DNA of 64,000 bases, from NCBI GenBank assembly GCA_934717745.1, contig CAKUZB010000004.1:88298-152297 (forward strand), read 5' to 3'. Positions within the stretch are counted from its first letter, which is position 1. The number at the start of each line of letters is the position of its first letter. This document shows positions 33,585 to 41,385 of the stretch, in pieces. The notes below the pieces were generated by a model. The model searched no databases. It had not been told where the DNA came from and saw only the letters and a list, made by a program, of their open reading frames with translations. The position numbers were made by a program, and so were the translations under genes. This DNA comes from an uncultured Candidatus Melainabacteria bacterium (GTDB lineage Bacteria; Cyanobacteriota; Vampirovibrionia; Gastranaerophilales; Gastranaerophilaceae).

Positions 33585-34217
33585 ATGGCAGATATTTTTG
33601 AAGAATATAAAAATTTAAAATCATTTGAAGTTGAATTTTTTGACGAAGTTTATTTGCACAGAATCATGTGTAAAATTAAAAATATTGAGCCTGAAAAAAT
33701 GTTAATTGTTTCTGAAAATAATAAAACAGGTGATGCAAAACCAAAAGTTGGAACAAATTTAACTTTGAATGTTTATTCTGAAAATGGGATTTATAGTTCA
33801 ATTTCTAGAGTTTTAGAGGTAAGAGAAGAAGATGACATAACTGTGTATGCTATTAGTTATCCCACTCAAAACAAGGTAAATCAACGTCGTGAGTATTTTA
33901 GAGCCGATTTAAAGATACCTTTCAAAATGACAATTATAAGAAGTAATAAAGAAGATATTATTGAGGGAGAAACCGTAAATATCTGCGGAAAAGGTATTTG
34001 TATTAAAACTACAAAACCCTTTTTGCCGTATAAAAGTATTGATGTTGTTATAAATTTTAAAAATAGAGAAATCAAAACGGGTGCTGAATACGTATATTCA
34101 AGAACTTTAGCCGAAAATGGTCGTCCGGTATTCAACCATGCTTTTATTTTGACAACAATTGAGCAAAAAGATATTGATTTTATTGTTGGACAATGTTTCT
34201 TATACCAATTATCGTAG
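33585..34217 (+). CDS. PilZ-domain protein (probable c-di-GMP receptor)
   Basis: A 210-residue protein with a YcgR-like N-terminal barrel (about 1-95) and a C-terminal PilZ domain. The c-di-GMP-binding RxxxR box is visible in NQRREYFRADLKIPF near residues 101-115, and the second motif (D/N)xSxxG is represented by NICGKGI, with Cys in place of Ser. PilZ proteins transmit c-di-GMP signals to motility, pili or exopolysaccharide machinery. AAGGAG precedes the ATG. PilT is encoded at 44002, so pilus control is a possible role. Confidence 0.82.
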   Translation: MADIFEEYKNLKSFEVEFFDEVYLHRIMCKIKNIEPEKMLIVSENNKTGDAKPKVGTNLTLNVYSENGIYSSISRVLEVREEDDITVYAISYPTQNKVNQRREYFRADLKIPFKMTIIRSNKEDIIEGETVNICGKGICIKTTKPFLPYKSIDVVINFKNREIKTGAEYVYSRTLAENGRPVFNHAFILTTIEQKDIDFIVGQCFLYQLS

Positions 34218-34301
34218 TCATTTAGGCTATTTTTTGACTTTGCTTAAATAATCACTAATATATTAGTGTAAACAAAGTAGTAAAGGTACATAGGATAGCG
34301 T

Positions 34302-34571
34302 ATGAGATTAATTAACAGATTACAGTTACTGGAAGGTCAATACATGTTTATAAAATGGGTTGGCGGTTGTGAGTATGCAAAACTCGTAAACGTTGCACTG
34401 GATTTTTATGAATTTGATGTAATTGATATTGAAACAATGGCGTACAAAGAAACAGTTTTAATCAGACCTGATTTATTAATGGAAGTAACATTTGGTGGTG
34501 CTGATGTTCAACGTGTTCTTGCTGAAATGTGTTGTAATATGACAAGTGTCGGAAATGAAAATAAAAATTAA
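34302..34571 (+). CDS. Hypothetical protein, 89 aa
   Basis: A small protein of unknown function with mixed strand/helix character and a few cysteines (Cys39-region GGCEYAKLVN; MCCNM near the end). No signal peptide or membrane helix. AGGA 6-7 nt before the ATG supports the start. Its stop overlaps the stop region of the convergent 214-residue gene by 4 nt. It could be a lineage-specific accessory of the upstream PilZ gene, but nothing direct shows it. Confidence 0.65.
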   Translation: MRLINRLQLLEGQYMFIKWVGGCEYAKLVNVALDFYEFDVIDIETMAYKETVLIRPDLLMEVTFGGADVQRVLAEMCCNMTSVGNENKN

Positions 34572-35212
34572 ATGTTAAAACTTTTTCTGCTACCTTCTTC
34601 GTGGTAGATTGTTCCACCACAAATGGCTTCAGATACTGTTAGAACAAATTCTCTACCTGCATCAATTTGTGCAAGTAAAAATTCTTTGTTGGCTCTGTGT
34701 TTTAATTTAAAAATGGCACTCGTAAGTTTATTTTCAGGAATAAATAATGATGCAATTTCATTATCAAGCAAAATAGCCATTTCTTCGTCAGTATTTTTTG
34801 CTGATTTAATAATATCAAAGTAATCGCCCTTTAAAGCCATAATTCTACCTGAGAATAATGCAGGTTCTTTATCTCTGAATAAGGCTTGAGGCTTAAAATT
34901 ACAACGCATAGTGAAACTATACTGAATCCAAAAAATATTGATTATAATTGCAGGAATTTTAGTATCGACTTTCAACCAAATATTTTCCGTTGCAACCCCT
35001 CTGGCTGCAAAAGATTGTCTTAAACTGTCAGTAAAGTCTTTTGCAGCACTAGCCATTGCCGCAAAAATTTCACTGGTATTTTCGTTTGCGTGTTGATAAT
35101 CGCAAAACTGTTTATACATATGTGCAGAAATAAGAGAAACTCTTTCTCTTATTATTGGAGAGTTTCTTAAATTGTCTGAATTATTATCAAAATTGTTAAA
35201 ATTATTACTCAT
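34568..35212 (-). CDS. Hypothetical protein, 214 aa
   Basis: A 214-residue cytoplasmic-looking protein. An Asn/Asp-rich disordered N-terminus of about 17 residues is followed by a helical region (SLISAHMYKQFCDYQHANENTSEIF, shown in part as ISAHMYKQFCDY), a beta-rich middle (IPAIIINIFWIQYSFTMRC) and a helical C-terminus. I do not recognise the family. It is convergent with the 89-residue gene. AGGA sits very close to the ATG. Confidence 0.65.
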   Translation of the reverse strand: MSNNFNNFDNNSDNLRNSPIIRERVSLISAHMYKQFCDYQHANENTSEIFAAMASAAKDFTDSLRQSFAARGVATENIWLKVDTKIPAIIINIFWIQYSFTMRCNFKPQALFRDKEPALFSGRIMALKGDYFDIIKSAKNTDEEMAILLDNEIASLFIPENKLTSAIFKLKHRANKEFLLAQIDAGREFVLTVSEAICGGTIYHEEGSRKSFNI

Positions 35213-35411
35213 TCCTACTACTATTTTAATATAAACATGCCTAACGTAAACATTATATAAATTTTATACCTATTCATGAATACTAGAAATGATGTATTTA
35301 AACAGAATAAAATTATATTTATTTTTTTCTTTTATAAAGCAATAATGTGTTACCATTATCTTTAAGAAATTAAGCACCTCAAAGATAAAATTTAATTTAT
35401 ATCGTTAGTAT
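35213..35411. other. Intergenic region upstream of the first flagellin-like gene
   Basis: Nearly 300 bp separate 35212 from 35507. Apart from the TGTAAC repeat and sigma-28-like box listed separately, I see only AT-rich sequence with a small palindrome ATTCATGAAT (about 35272) and no coding frame or RNA gene. Confidence 0.4.
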
Positions 35412-35428
35412 TGTAACATTTTTGTAAC
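35412..35428 (+). promoter_or_regulatory. WalR-type TGTAAC-N5-TGTAAC repeat
   Basis: Two identical TGTAAC half-sites 11 bp apart, matching TGTWAH-N5-TGTWAH, about 35 nt upstream of the sigma-28-like element of the first flagellin-like gene. Confidence 0.5.
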
Positions 35429-35444
35429 ATTATTGCAAAAAATC

Positions 35445-35472
35445 TAAATATTTCCTGAAACATTGTCGATAA
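35445..35472 (+). promoter_or_regulatory. Sigma-28 (FliA/WhiG)-like promoter
   Basis: TAAATATT-N12-GTCGATAA against the FliA consensus TAAAGTTT-N11-GCCGATAA: 6/8 and 7/8 matches, spacer one longer. It is 35 nt before the ATG at 35507, followed by GTAAGGAAA at 35480. Confidence 0.45.
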
Positions 35473-35506
35473 ATATAAAGTAAGGAAATTGTAAGGAAAA
35501 TTCATT

Positions 35507-36457
35507 ATGGGTATGTCAGCATCACAAGCAAGATTGTTATCAATCACATCAAGAATGAATGACGTTGAGTTTAAATCTCAACAAATTTCCAATACAAAAA
35601 TTCGTTTAGCAGACGAATCTGAACAAGTAGCAAACGCTTATACAAAAGCATTGAATGCAAGTAAATATACAAAAGTGGATTATTCTAGCGGTCATGCGGT
35701 AAAAGTTGATTTAACTGCAAGAGAATTAATTAAACCAAATTCAGATATTAGATTAAGAAGAAGAAATGATAATCGTGTAGTAATTTCTCAAAAAGAATAT
35801 GATTTATACAAAACTGCTATTTCTTATAATAATAATAAAAATTCTTTCTGCGGACAATTACCAACTGAAGATGCAAGAAAAAAAGAATCAGGTTATGTTT
35901 TTGTTTTGAACATGACTATGGGTGTTAGCAGTTGGAATTCTGCTTATAATCAAGCAGGTATTGATAGAATTAACAACAATACTGAAACGCCTTATGCCGA
36001 CTTTGTTAATGCTGGAATAATCAAACAAGCAGACATTGACTATTATACAAATTTATATAATCAACTTTTTGACAATTCAACAACAGGTTCTGATGGTCAA
36101 ACAAAATCTTTAGATGGCGGTATTGTTTTTGATAGCAAAACTTTGAATGATGCCAGTTGGTTATACGAAGCAATTGAAAGTGGCGAATTTTACTTGGAAC
36201 AAACTTCTTCTGAAGGTTGGAAAGAAACTTCTGTTTCAGGTAATCCAAATCTTTCAATAGAAACAGATACAACAGGATTAGCAAAAGCAGAAGCAGAATA
36301 TAATTCTAAAACTGCTAAAATTAATCGCAAAGAAAAATTATTGGACAATGATTTAAAAGCATTGGATACAGAACATAGTGCATTGAATACCGAAATGGAT
36401 TCTATTAAATCTTTGATTAAAGATAATGTAGATAAAACATTTAACTTATTCTCATAG
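35507..36457 (+). CDS. Flagellin-like mosaic protein, copy 1
   Basis: A 316-residue protein. The first 41 residues (MGMSASQARLLSITSRMND ... KIRLADESE) and the last 60 (KAEAEYNSKTAKIN ... IKDNVDKTFNLFS) are nearly identical to the gene at 36745, also at DNA level, while the centre is unrelated. Conserved helical heptad ends that could form a coiled coil and a variable middle are the architecture of flagellins, hook-associated proteins and type III needle/filament proteins. No signal peptide is present. AAGGA precedes the ATG. A sigma-28-like promoter supports a flagellar or type III-type connection, but no export gene is in the window. Confidence 0.82.
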   Translation: MGMSASQARLLSITSRMNDVEFKSQQISNTKIRLADESEQVANAYTKALNASKYTKVDYSSGHAVKVDLTARELIKPNSDIRLRRRNDNRVVISQKEYDLYKTAISYNNNKNSFCGQLPTEDARKKESGYVFVLNMTMGVSSWNSAYNQAGIDRINNNTETPYADFVNAGIIKQADIDYYTNLYNQLFDNSTTGSDGQTKSLDGGIVFDSKTLNDASWLYEAIESGEFYLEQTSSEGWKETSVSGNPNLSIETDTTGLAKAEAEYNSKTAKINRKEKLLDNDLKALDTEHSALNTEMDSIKSLIKDNVDKTFNLFS

Positions 36458-36528
36458 TTTGAATGAATTTTAATATATCTGTTCGCAAGGGATTATTTTT
36501 GCGAAATTTGTCGTGCAAAAATAAAAAG

Positions 36529-36601
36529 CACGCCCGATGGGATTCAAACCCATGATCTTCAGGTTCGGACTCTGATGCTCTATTCACTGAACTACGGGCG
36601 T
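36529..36601 (-). tRNA. tRNA-Arg (anticodon CCG)
   Basis: A 73-nt tRNA on the minus strand. Acceptor ACGCCCG pairs with CGGGCGT, discriminator G. The D arm is GTTCAGTGAATAGAGC, the anticodon loop GTCCGAA (anticodon CCG) on stem TCAGA/CCTGA with one A-C mismatch next to the loop, and T arm ATGGG-TTTGAAT-CCCAT. CCA is not encoded. It lies antisense between the two flagellin-like paralogues. Confidence 0.9.
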
Positions 36602-36645
36602 ATAACTTATTTGTTATTATAACTTTTTTATGTAAAATTTTCAAT

Positions 36646-36662
36646 TGTAACGATATGTTACA
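36646..36662. promoter_or_regulatory. Inverted TGTAAC site
   Basis: TGTAAC-GATAT-GTTACA, a perfect 6-bp inverted repeat, just upstream of the sigma-28-like promoter of copy 2. Same half-site as the direct repeats elsewhere but in inverted orientation. Confidence 0.35.
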
Positions 36663-36678
36663 CAATAAAGAAAATTTA

Positions 36679-36705
36679 TAAAGTTTTCATTAAATATACC
36701 GATAT
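36679..36705 (+). promoter_or_regulatory. Sigma-28 (FliA)-like promoter, strong match
   Basis: TAAAGTTT (36679-36686, identical to the FliA -35 consensus), 11-nt spacer, ACCGATAT (36698-36705, 6/8 of GCCGATAA). It lies 40 nt before the ATG of the second flagellin-like gene. Confidence 0.55.
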
Positions 36706-36744
36706 ATAAATTGTAAAGGGAAATCTGTCATAAGGAGTTGGCTT

Positions 36745-37653
36745 ATGGGTATGTCAGCATCACAAGCAAGATTATTATCAATCACATCAAGAATGAACGA
36801 TGTTGAGTTTAAATCTCAACAAATTTCAAATACAAAAATCCGTTTGGCAGATGAATCTGAAAAAGTTGCAAACGATTATACAAAAGCATTGAACAAACAA
36901 AAATTTACATATACTGACTATTCAAGTGGTTCTGCTGTAAAAGTTGATTTAAACTCTTCAACTTTAGCAAACTATGGTTTAACATTAGTTCCAAGAAATG
37001 CAACACCTCAATATAGAGTTGTAAATCAAGTTGGAATGGTTAAAAATTCTTTTAATAATGCGTTTGAAGCACAAAATTATCTTTTGCAAAATGACTTTAA
37101 AAAAGTTGAAAACGCTGAATTTAAAGGATCTGTTGGCAATAAAGGCTTTGTTACAGGCAATAAGGTTACTGATAATAGATTTAAATTAGATGGTATTGAA
37201 GGTTCAGCATTCAACAGGGTTTCTTTAAATGATGAGTTAGTTTTCTCTAATTTTAGAAATAACCAAAATGAAACATTAAAAGTTGTTGAATATTACCCTT
37301 CAGTTCCTGAAACTTTTTCATCATCTGATTTATATGAAATGATTGAATCTGGTCAATTTTATTTAAAAGGTTATACAACAATAACAACAGCAGATGGTGT
37401 AACTTCTATAAGAAGTGGTGAAGTATCAGTTACTTCAAATACAAACATGGCTATTGAATCAGATACACATGAATTAGCAAAAGCAGAAGCAGAATATAAT
37501 TCTAAAACTGCTAAAATCAATAACAAAGAAAAATTATTGGATAATGATTTAAAAGCATTGGATACAGAACACAGTGCATTGAATACAGAAATGGATTCTA
37601 TCAAATCATTAATTAAAGATAACGTAGATAAAACATTCAACTTATTCTCATAA
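36745..37653 (+). CDS. Flagellin-like mosaic protein, copy 2
   Basis: A 302-residue paralogue of the protein at 35507. The N-terminal block (MGMSASQARLLSITSRMNDV onwards) and the C-terminal block from ELAKAEAEYNSKTAKIN to NLFS are almost unchanged. The central 150-190 residues differ completely and are beta-rich, as expected of an exposed domain. No signal peptide. AAGGAG lies 8 nt upstream of the ATG. The second copy has the better FliA-like promoter. The same fold hypothesis applies: conserved assembly ends, variable surface centre. Confidence 0.82.
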   Translation: MGMSASQARLLSITSRMNDVEFKSQQISNTKIRLADESEKVANDYTKALNKQKFTYTDYSSGSAVKVDLNSSTLANYGLTLVPRNATPQYRVVNQVGMVKNSFNNAFEAQNYLLQNDFKKVENAEFKGSVGNKGFVTGNKVTDNRFKLDGIEGSAFNRVSLNDELVFSNFRNNQNETLKVVEYYPSVPETFSSSDLYEMIESGQFYLKGYTTITTADGVTSIRSGEVSVTSNTNMAIESDTHELAKAEAEYNSKTAKINNKEKLLDNDLKALDTEHSALNTEMDSIKSLIKDNVDKTFNLFS

Positions 37654-37798
37654 TAGTTGATGAAAAAATAATAAAAAATATTCGGATTGTCTGCGAAGTA
37701 ACGTCTGACTATAAACTTACAGATATAGTTCACTTCTTTTATACGACACCCTATCCAAAATTTCCTTATTTCCGAACCTATACACAAATTTTACTAAG

Positions 37799-37823
37799 CA
37801 CCTCTCTGAGGTGTTTTTTTTTT
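37799..37823 (+). terminator. Rho-independent terminator
   Basis: CACCTC-TCT-GAGGTG followed by nine T, 145 nt after the second flagellin-like gene. The intervening stretch (37654-37798) has partial inverted repeats around ACTATA/TATAGT and no convincing gene. Confidence 0.85.
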
Positions 37824-37882
37824 AGGTCAGAAAATAATGATAATTACGATTACAAATTAACTTCGGTTTTATTAATTATATG

Positions 37883-38914
37883 TTATTGTAACTCTTGAAT
37901 TTTTTTATAAAGTTCTTTTTGTTTATCTGAAATGTTTTTAGGTACGATGATTTTAATTTTTGCATTTAAATCTCCAAAGCCACCTTCTTTTTTAGGTAAC
38001 CCTAAACCTCTAAGCCTTAAGGATTGACCGGAAGATGTGCATGCCGGAATTTTGATATTAATTTTACCATGTAATGTTTCAATATCTTTTTGAATGCCAA
38101 GAACTGCTTCAGGTGGAGTAATTTCAATATCTTGAGTTAAGTTAAATCCGTCAACTGTAAATTTTGGGTCTTTTATATTAATAATTAAGAATAAATCACC
38201 CTTTTTTCCTGTAATGTCGGCTTTGCCCTCTCCGTGAAGTCTAATTTTTTGACCCTCTTTGATACCTTTTGGAATTCTGACATTTACAGTTTTATTTTTT
38301 GAAACAATTCCAGTACCTTGACAATGCGTGCAAAATCCGTTCGGAGGACAAGCCTTACATTGTTCCATTTCCTTAAATGTAACTTTTATTGGTTTATCAG
38401 AAAATAAGTCTTTTGCTGTTACATTTATTGTTTTGGTTACGTCTAAGTTTTCGGCTTTTGGCTGACGTTGAGATGCTCCTGCTTGATTAAAGTTCATGCC
38501 CATTCCTTCAAAGCCTGTAAATCCACTATTTCTAGTTGAAGTTGTTCTTTGACCTGACATCATATCGCCAAATAACGAACTAAAGAAGTCAGAAAAACCT
38601 CCCATACCGTCGAAAGAAGAAAATCCTCCGCCGGCATTATTGAAGTTAAAGTTAATATTTTCATACCCTGGGGGTGGAGTAAAATCTGCACCGCCTTGCC
38701 AATTTGCACCAAGGCTATCATATCTTTGACGTTTTTCTTTGTCGCCCAAAACTTCATAGGCTTCATTGATTTCCTTGAATTTTTGTTCGGCTTCTTTTGT
38801 TTTGTTTACATCGGGGTGATATTTACGAGCAAGTTTTCTGTAAGCAGATTTAATTTCGGCTTCAGTTGCTTCACGTTTTACACCAAGTGTTTCATAATAA
38901 TCTTTATATTGCAT
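37883..38914 (-). CDS. DnaJ-family co-chaperone with a reduced zinc centre
   Basis: About 343 residues. The J domain is at 5-70 with HPD at 33-35, then a Gly/Phe-rich region to about 145, and two C-terminal substrate-binding beta domains with GEGKADITGKKGDLF and GLGLPKKEGGFGDL. Instead of the four CxxCxGxG motifs of DnaJ there is a short CKACPPNGFCTHC (Cys186, 189, 195, 198), enough for one zinc. It is therefore intermediate between DnaJ and CbpA. It stimulates DnaK ATPase and holds clients. I choose ATG 38914, with GGGAG upstream, over the in-frame ATG at 38938. It is downstream of uvrC on the same strand. Confidence 0.87.
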   Translation of the reverse strand: MQYKDYYETLGVKREATEAEIKSAYRKLARKYHPDVNKTKEAEQKFKEINEAYEVLGDKEKRQRYDSLGANWQGGADFTPPPGYENINFNFNNAGGGFSSFDGMGGFSDFFSSLFGDMMSGQRTTSTRNSGFTGFEGMGMNFNQAGASQRQPKAENLDVTKTINVTAKDLFSDKPIKVTFKEMEQCKACPPNGFCTHCQGTGIVSKNKTVNVRIPKGIKEGQKIRLHGEGKADITGKKGDLFLIINIKDPKFTVDGFNLTQDIEITPPEAVLGIQKDIETLHGKINIKIPACTSSGQSLRLRGLGLPKKEGGFGDLNAKIKIIVPKNISDKQKELYKKIQELQ

Positions 38915-38970
38915 GGAACTTTTTCTCCCATTTATCATTTTAATATATTTTTTGTAAAAATGTCTATTTA

Positions 38971-40629
38971 TTAATTATTTTTTAATGCTTTGGAACGCAA
39001 GTTTCTATGATAAGTTATTGCAAATCTATGGGCTTCATCACGAACTCGCTGAATTAAAAATAATGCACTTGAACCTCTCGGTATAAGTATCGATTTTGAT
39101 TTGTGAGGTAAAAATATTTCTTCTTCTCGTTTTGCAAGACTTACAATATCAATTCCTGTAACCCCAAGGTCTTTCACGATTTGCATTACACTTGATAGTT
39201 GTCCTTTACCGCCGTCAATGATTATTAAATCAGGCTTTTCCCAGCCGTCTTCGCCCAGTCGTTTAAATCTTCTTGATAAAACTTCTTTCATAGATTGAAA
39301 ATCATCAGGTTTTCCCTCAGTTGATTTAACTTTATATCGTTTATACAAGGATTTTTTAGGCATGCCATTTATAAAACAAATTCCGGAAGCAACAGTGTTT
39401 GTACCTTGAATATGTGAAATGTCATAGCATTCGATTTTATGAGGGAAATTCTTTAAGTGTAGAATTTCGGCTAAATAAGAACCAATTTCGTTAAAATCGT
39501 TGCCTAAATTTACCAATGATTGAATTTTGGCTTTTTCTAAAACATCTTTTGCATTTTTATCTGCGAGTTTTTGAAGTTCTTTTCCCGCTTTTGTTTTGCC
39601 ATAACTGATTTTTATTTTCTTATGTGATAAAATTTCAAGCCATTCTTCATATAAACTCTTTTCTCCAATTTCTTCAAGTGCAGACGACACAATTTTATCA
39701 GGATAATCAAGTTTTAGCATTGAGTAGTAATCTTTGAAAAATCTTGCAAAAAATTCTGTCGAATCTTCTTCTTCGACTTGATAATCAAAAGTCTTTTTAT
39801 CAATTAAACGTCCCTCTCTTATCATGAGGATTGCAATGGCAATGATACCATTTTCATGCAAAACAGAAATTATATCTTCATTTAATTTTGTACTTTCGTA
39901 AACAACTTTTTGTTTTTCTAATGTTTTCTTTAAATCGAAGTAACTATCTCTAAGTCTTGCAGCCTTTTCAAATTGTTCTGATTCTGAATATTTTTGAATT
40001 TGTTCCATTAATTGTTTTAACAATTCACCTTGCTTACCGGTCAAAAATAGTTCTGCTTGTTCGATTAGTTTTTTGTATTCTTCTGAAGTAACTTTGTTTT
40101 GACAAGGTGCTAAACAACGTCCAATATCGTAGTAAAGGCAAGGTCTTGTTTTAAACTTTGGCTGTTTGCATTGTTTTAGGGGAAATAGTTTTTTAATGAA
40201 ATCCAAAGTTGAATACATTGCTCTAATATCTGTATATGGACCAAAAAAATGTCCTTTATCGGGATTAAGATTTTTCTTTCTAACAACTAAAATTCTTGGA
40301 AAATCTTCGTCAGTAATCAAAAAATAAGGGTATTTTTTGTCATCTTTTAGTAAAATATTATATTTTGGTTTATGTTTTTTTATTAGTTGGTCTTCTAATA
40401 TGAATGCTTCGACCTCTGTATCGGTAATAATATATTCAAGTCTTTCGATATGTGAAACCAGTTGTACTGTTTTAGGTGATTTTTGAGAACGATTAAAATA
40501 ACTTCTGACTCTCTTTTTTAAGTTTTTGGCCTTACCAACGTATATAATCGTGTTATCTTTATCATAATAAAGATAACAACCTGACAAATCAGGAAGTAAT
40601 TTTAAGGTTTGTTTTAGTTCTTCATTCAT
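38971..40629 (-). CDS. uvrC: Excinuclease ABC subunit C
   Basis: About 552 residues. The N-terminal GIY-YIG-type nuclease has SGCYLYYDKDNTIIYVGKAK with KNLKKRVRSYF after it. A cysteine-rich region follows (KQCKQPKFKTRPCLYYDIGRC region, in part CLYYDIGRCLAPC), then a UVR domain, and the C-terminal endonuclease domain with ECYDISHIQG, DLIIIDGGKGQLS and RDEAHRFAI. It makes the dual incisions in UvrABC nucleotide excision repair. Length is slightly shorter than E. coli UvrC. The (HhH)2 C-terminal domain seems absent or truncated after HRFAITYHR. Start at ATG 40629; TATAAT lies exactly 6 nt upstream, so the mRNA may be leaderless. Confidence 0.94.
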   Translation of the reverse strand: MNEELKQTLKLLPDLSGCYLYYDKDNTIIYVGKAKNLKKRVRSYFNRSQKSPKTVQLVSHIERLEYIITDTEVEAFILEDQLIKKHKPKYNILLKDDKKYPYFLITDEDFPRILVVRKKNLNPDKGHFFGPYTDIRAMYSTLDFIKKLFPLKQCKQPKFKTRPCLYYDIGRCLAPCQNKVTSEEYKKLIEQAELFLTGKQGELLKQLMEQIQKYSESEQFEKAARLRDSYFDLKKTLEKQKVVYESTKLNEDIISVLHENGIIAIAILMIREGRLIDKKTFDYQVEEEDSTEFFARFFKDYYSMLKLDYPDKIVSSALEEIGEKSLYEEWLEILSHKKIKISYGKTKAGKELQKLADKNAKDVLEKAKIQSLVNLGNDFNEIGSYLAEILHLKNFPHKIECYDISHIQGTNTVASGICFINGMPKKSLYKRYKVKSTEGKPDDFQSMKEVLSRRFKRLGEDGWEKPDLIIIDGGKGQLSSVMQIVKDLGVTGIDIVSLAKREEEIFLPHKSKSILIPRGSSALFLIQRVRDEAHRFAITYHRNLRSKALKNN

Positions 40630-40641
40630 ACGAATATTATA
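40627..40641 (-). promoter_or_regulatory. TATAAT-N6-ATG leaderless-type promoter (uvrC)
   Basis: On the minus strand TATAAT (40641-40636), ATTCGT, ATG (40629-40627). No clear -35 hexamer; the terminator of speD lies immediately upstream. Confidence 0.5.
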
Positions 40642-40648
40642 ACAGATA

Positions 40649-40687
40649 AAAAAAAGCGACACACAGAAGTGTGTCGCCTTTTTTTAT
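40649..40687. terminator. Bidirectional rho-independent terminator
   Basis: AAAAAAAGCGACACAC-AGAA-GTGTGTCGC followed by CTTTTTTT, between speD and uvrC (both minus strand). It ends speD transcription; T-runs flank both sides. Confidence 0.88.
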
Positions 40688-40695
40688 TTAAAATC

Positions 40696-41163
40696 TTATA
40701 AAACTGCTGTTGTTCCGATTTGTTCACTTACTTTGAACGGTATTTCTTTGACTTTCATATCTGTTTCATCAAGAATACCTCTTTCTAATTCAGTATATGA
40801 AGCAGTTTTTGAGTTAAATGCTTTTCTTAAAAATTCATAAGAAACTTTTGGATCGCATTTATCTCCACAAGTAAATAAGTCAACCGCAGCATAACCCAAT
40901 TCAGGCCAAGTGTGAATTGCTAAATGACTTTCAGCAATAATTACAACACCGCTAACGCCATAAGGATTAAACATATGGAAACATTTTTGAACAACGGTAG
41001 CACCACATTCGAGTGCCGCATCAACCATTAACTTTTCAATTTTTGATAAACTATTCAGAGTATTCGGATTACATTCAAAAAACTCTGCTAAAACATGTCT
41101 GCCTAAGTGTACTTGTCTTACTCCTGCTCTATCAATTGTTGAAAAAGGTGATGTTATTGCCAA
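40696..41163 (-). CDS. speD: S-adenosylmethionine decarboxylase proenzyme
   Basis: A 155-residue prokaryotic SpeD of the short (SpeH) type, a pyruvoyl enzyme giving decarboxylated SAM for spermidine synthesis. The self-cleavage site is Glu-Ser in IIAESHLAIHTWPE (Ser79). GRHVLAEFFECN, FNPYGVSGVVI and the GDKCDP cysteine loop are family-typical, but the extended N-terminus before GRHVLAE is about 10 residues longer than usual. The start is a TTG (41163) with GGAGG 8 nt upstream. An out-of-frame ATG 5 nt earlier opens a 4-codon ORF (MNWQ, stop) overlapping the speD start. Confidence 0.93.
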   Translation of the reverse strand: MAITSPFSTIDRAGVRQVHLGRHVLAEFFECNPNTLNSLSKIEKLMVDAALECGATVVQKCFHMFNPYGVSGVVIIAESHLAIHTWPELGYAAVDLFTCGDKCDPKVSYEFLRKAFNSKTASYTELERGILDETDMKVKEIPFKVSEQIGTTAVL

Positions 41164-41264
41164 TTCATGTGCCTCCTTATAAATAATACGTAGTTACAAA
41201 TAAAATATTACAACAAAATATATTTTTTTTGTATTTTTTTTTCAAAAAAAAATATGTTAAGATT

Positions 41265-41276
41265 AGCCAATTGGCT
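41265..41276. promoter_or_regulatory. Perfect 12-bp palindrome AGCCAATTGGCT
   Basis: A palindrome in the divergent region between speD (minus) and the OmpR-type regulator (plus), in an otherwise A/T-run sequence. Imperfect symmetry extends to the flanks (GATT ... GAAT). Possible operator of an unidentified regulator. Confidence 0.35.
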
Positions 41277-41324
41277 GAATTACTTTTGTAGTAGTAATTT
41301 TAGAAAAATTTTTTTTTGAATAAA

Positions 41325-41341
41325 TGTTAATAAAATGTAAC
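41325..41341 (+). promoter_or_regulatory. WalR-type repeat upstream of the regulator gene
   Basis: TGTTAA-N5-TGTAAC, 35 nt before the TATATT -10 of the OmpR-type regulator gene. It matches TGTWAH-N5-TGTWAH. The position suggests autoregulation if this regulator is the one that binds the site. Confidence 0.5.
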
Positions 41342-41370
41342 ACAATTATATTTTTTTTTATTTTTAATAG

Positions 41371-41385
41371 TATATTTAAATTATG
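41371..41385 (+). promoter_or_regulatory. TATATT-N6-ATG leaderless-type promoter (regulator)
   Basis: TATATT (41371-41376), TAAATT, ATG (41383). The same TAAATT spacer precedes lepA. No SD is present. Confidence 0.5.

Noticed and set aside
36441..36665. A 74-codon minus-strand reading frame
   Set aside because: It spans the tRNA-Arg gene (36529..36601) and owes its openness to that sequence; no SD and no plausible protein.
35507..37653. Calling the mosaic proteins true flagellins
   Set aside because: Heptad ends and promoter fit, but the conserved flagellin ND/NR signature motifs are not visible and no flagellar gene is adjacent.
37371..37787. A 138-codon minus-strand frame over the 3' end of the second flagellin-like gene
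   Set aside because: It is antisense to a well-supported gene, with composition mirroring its codon use, and no ribosome binding site.
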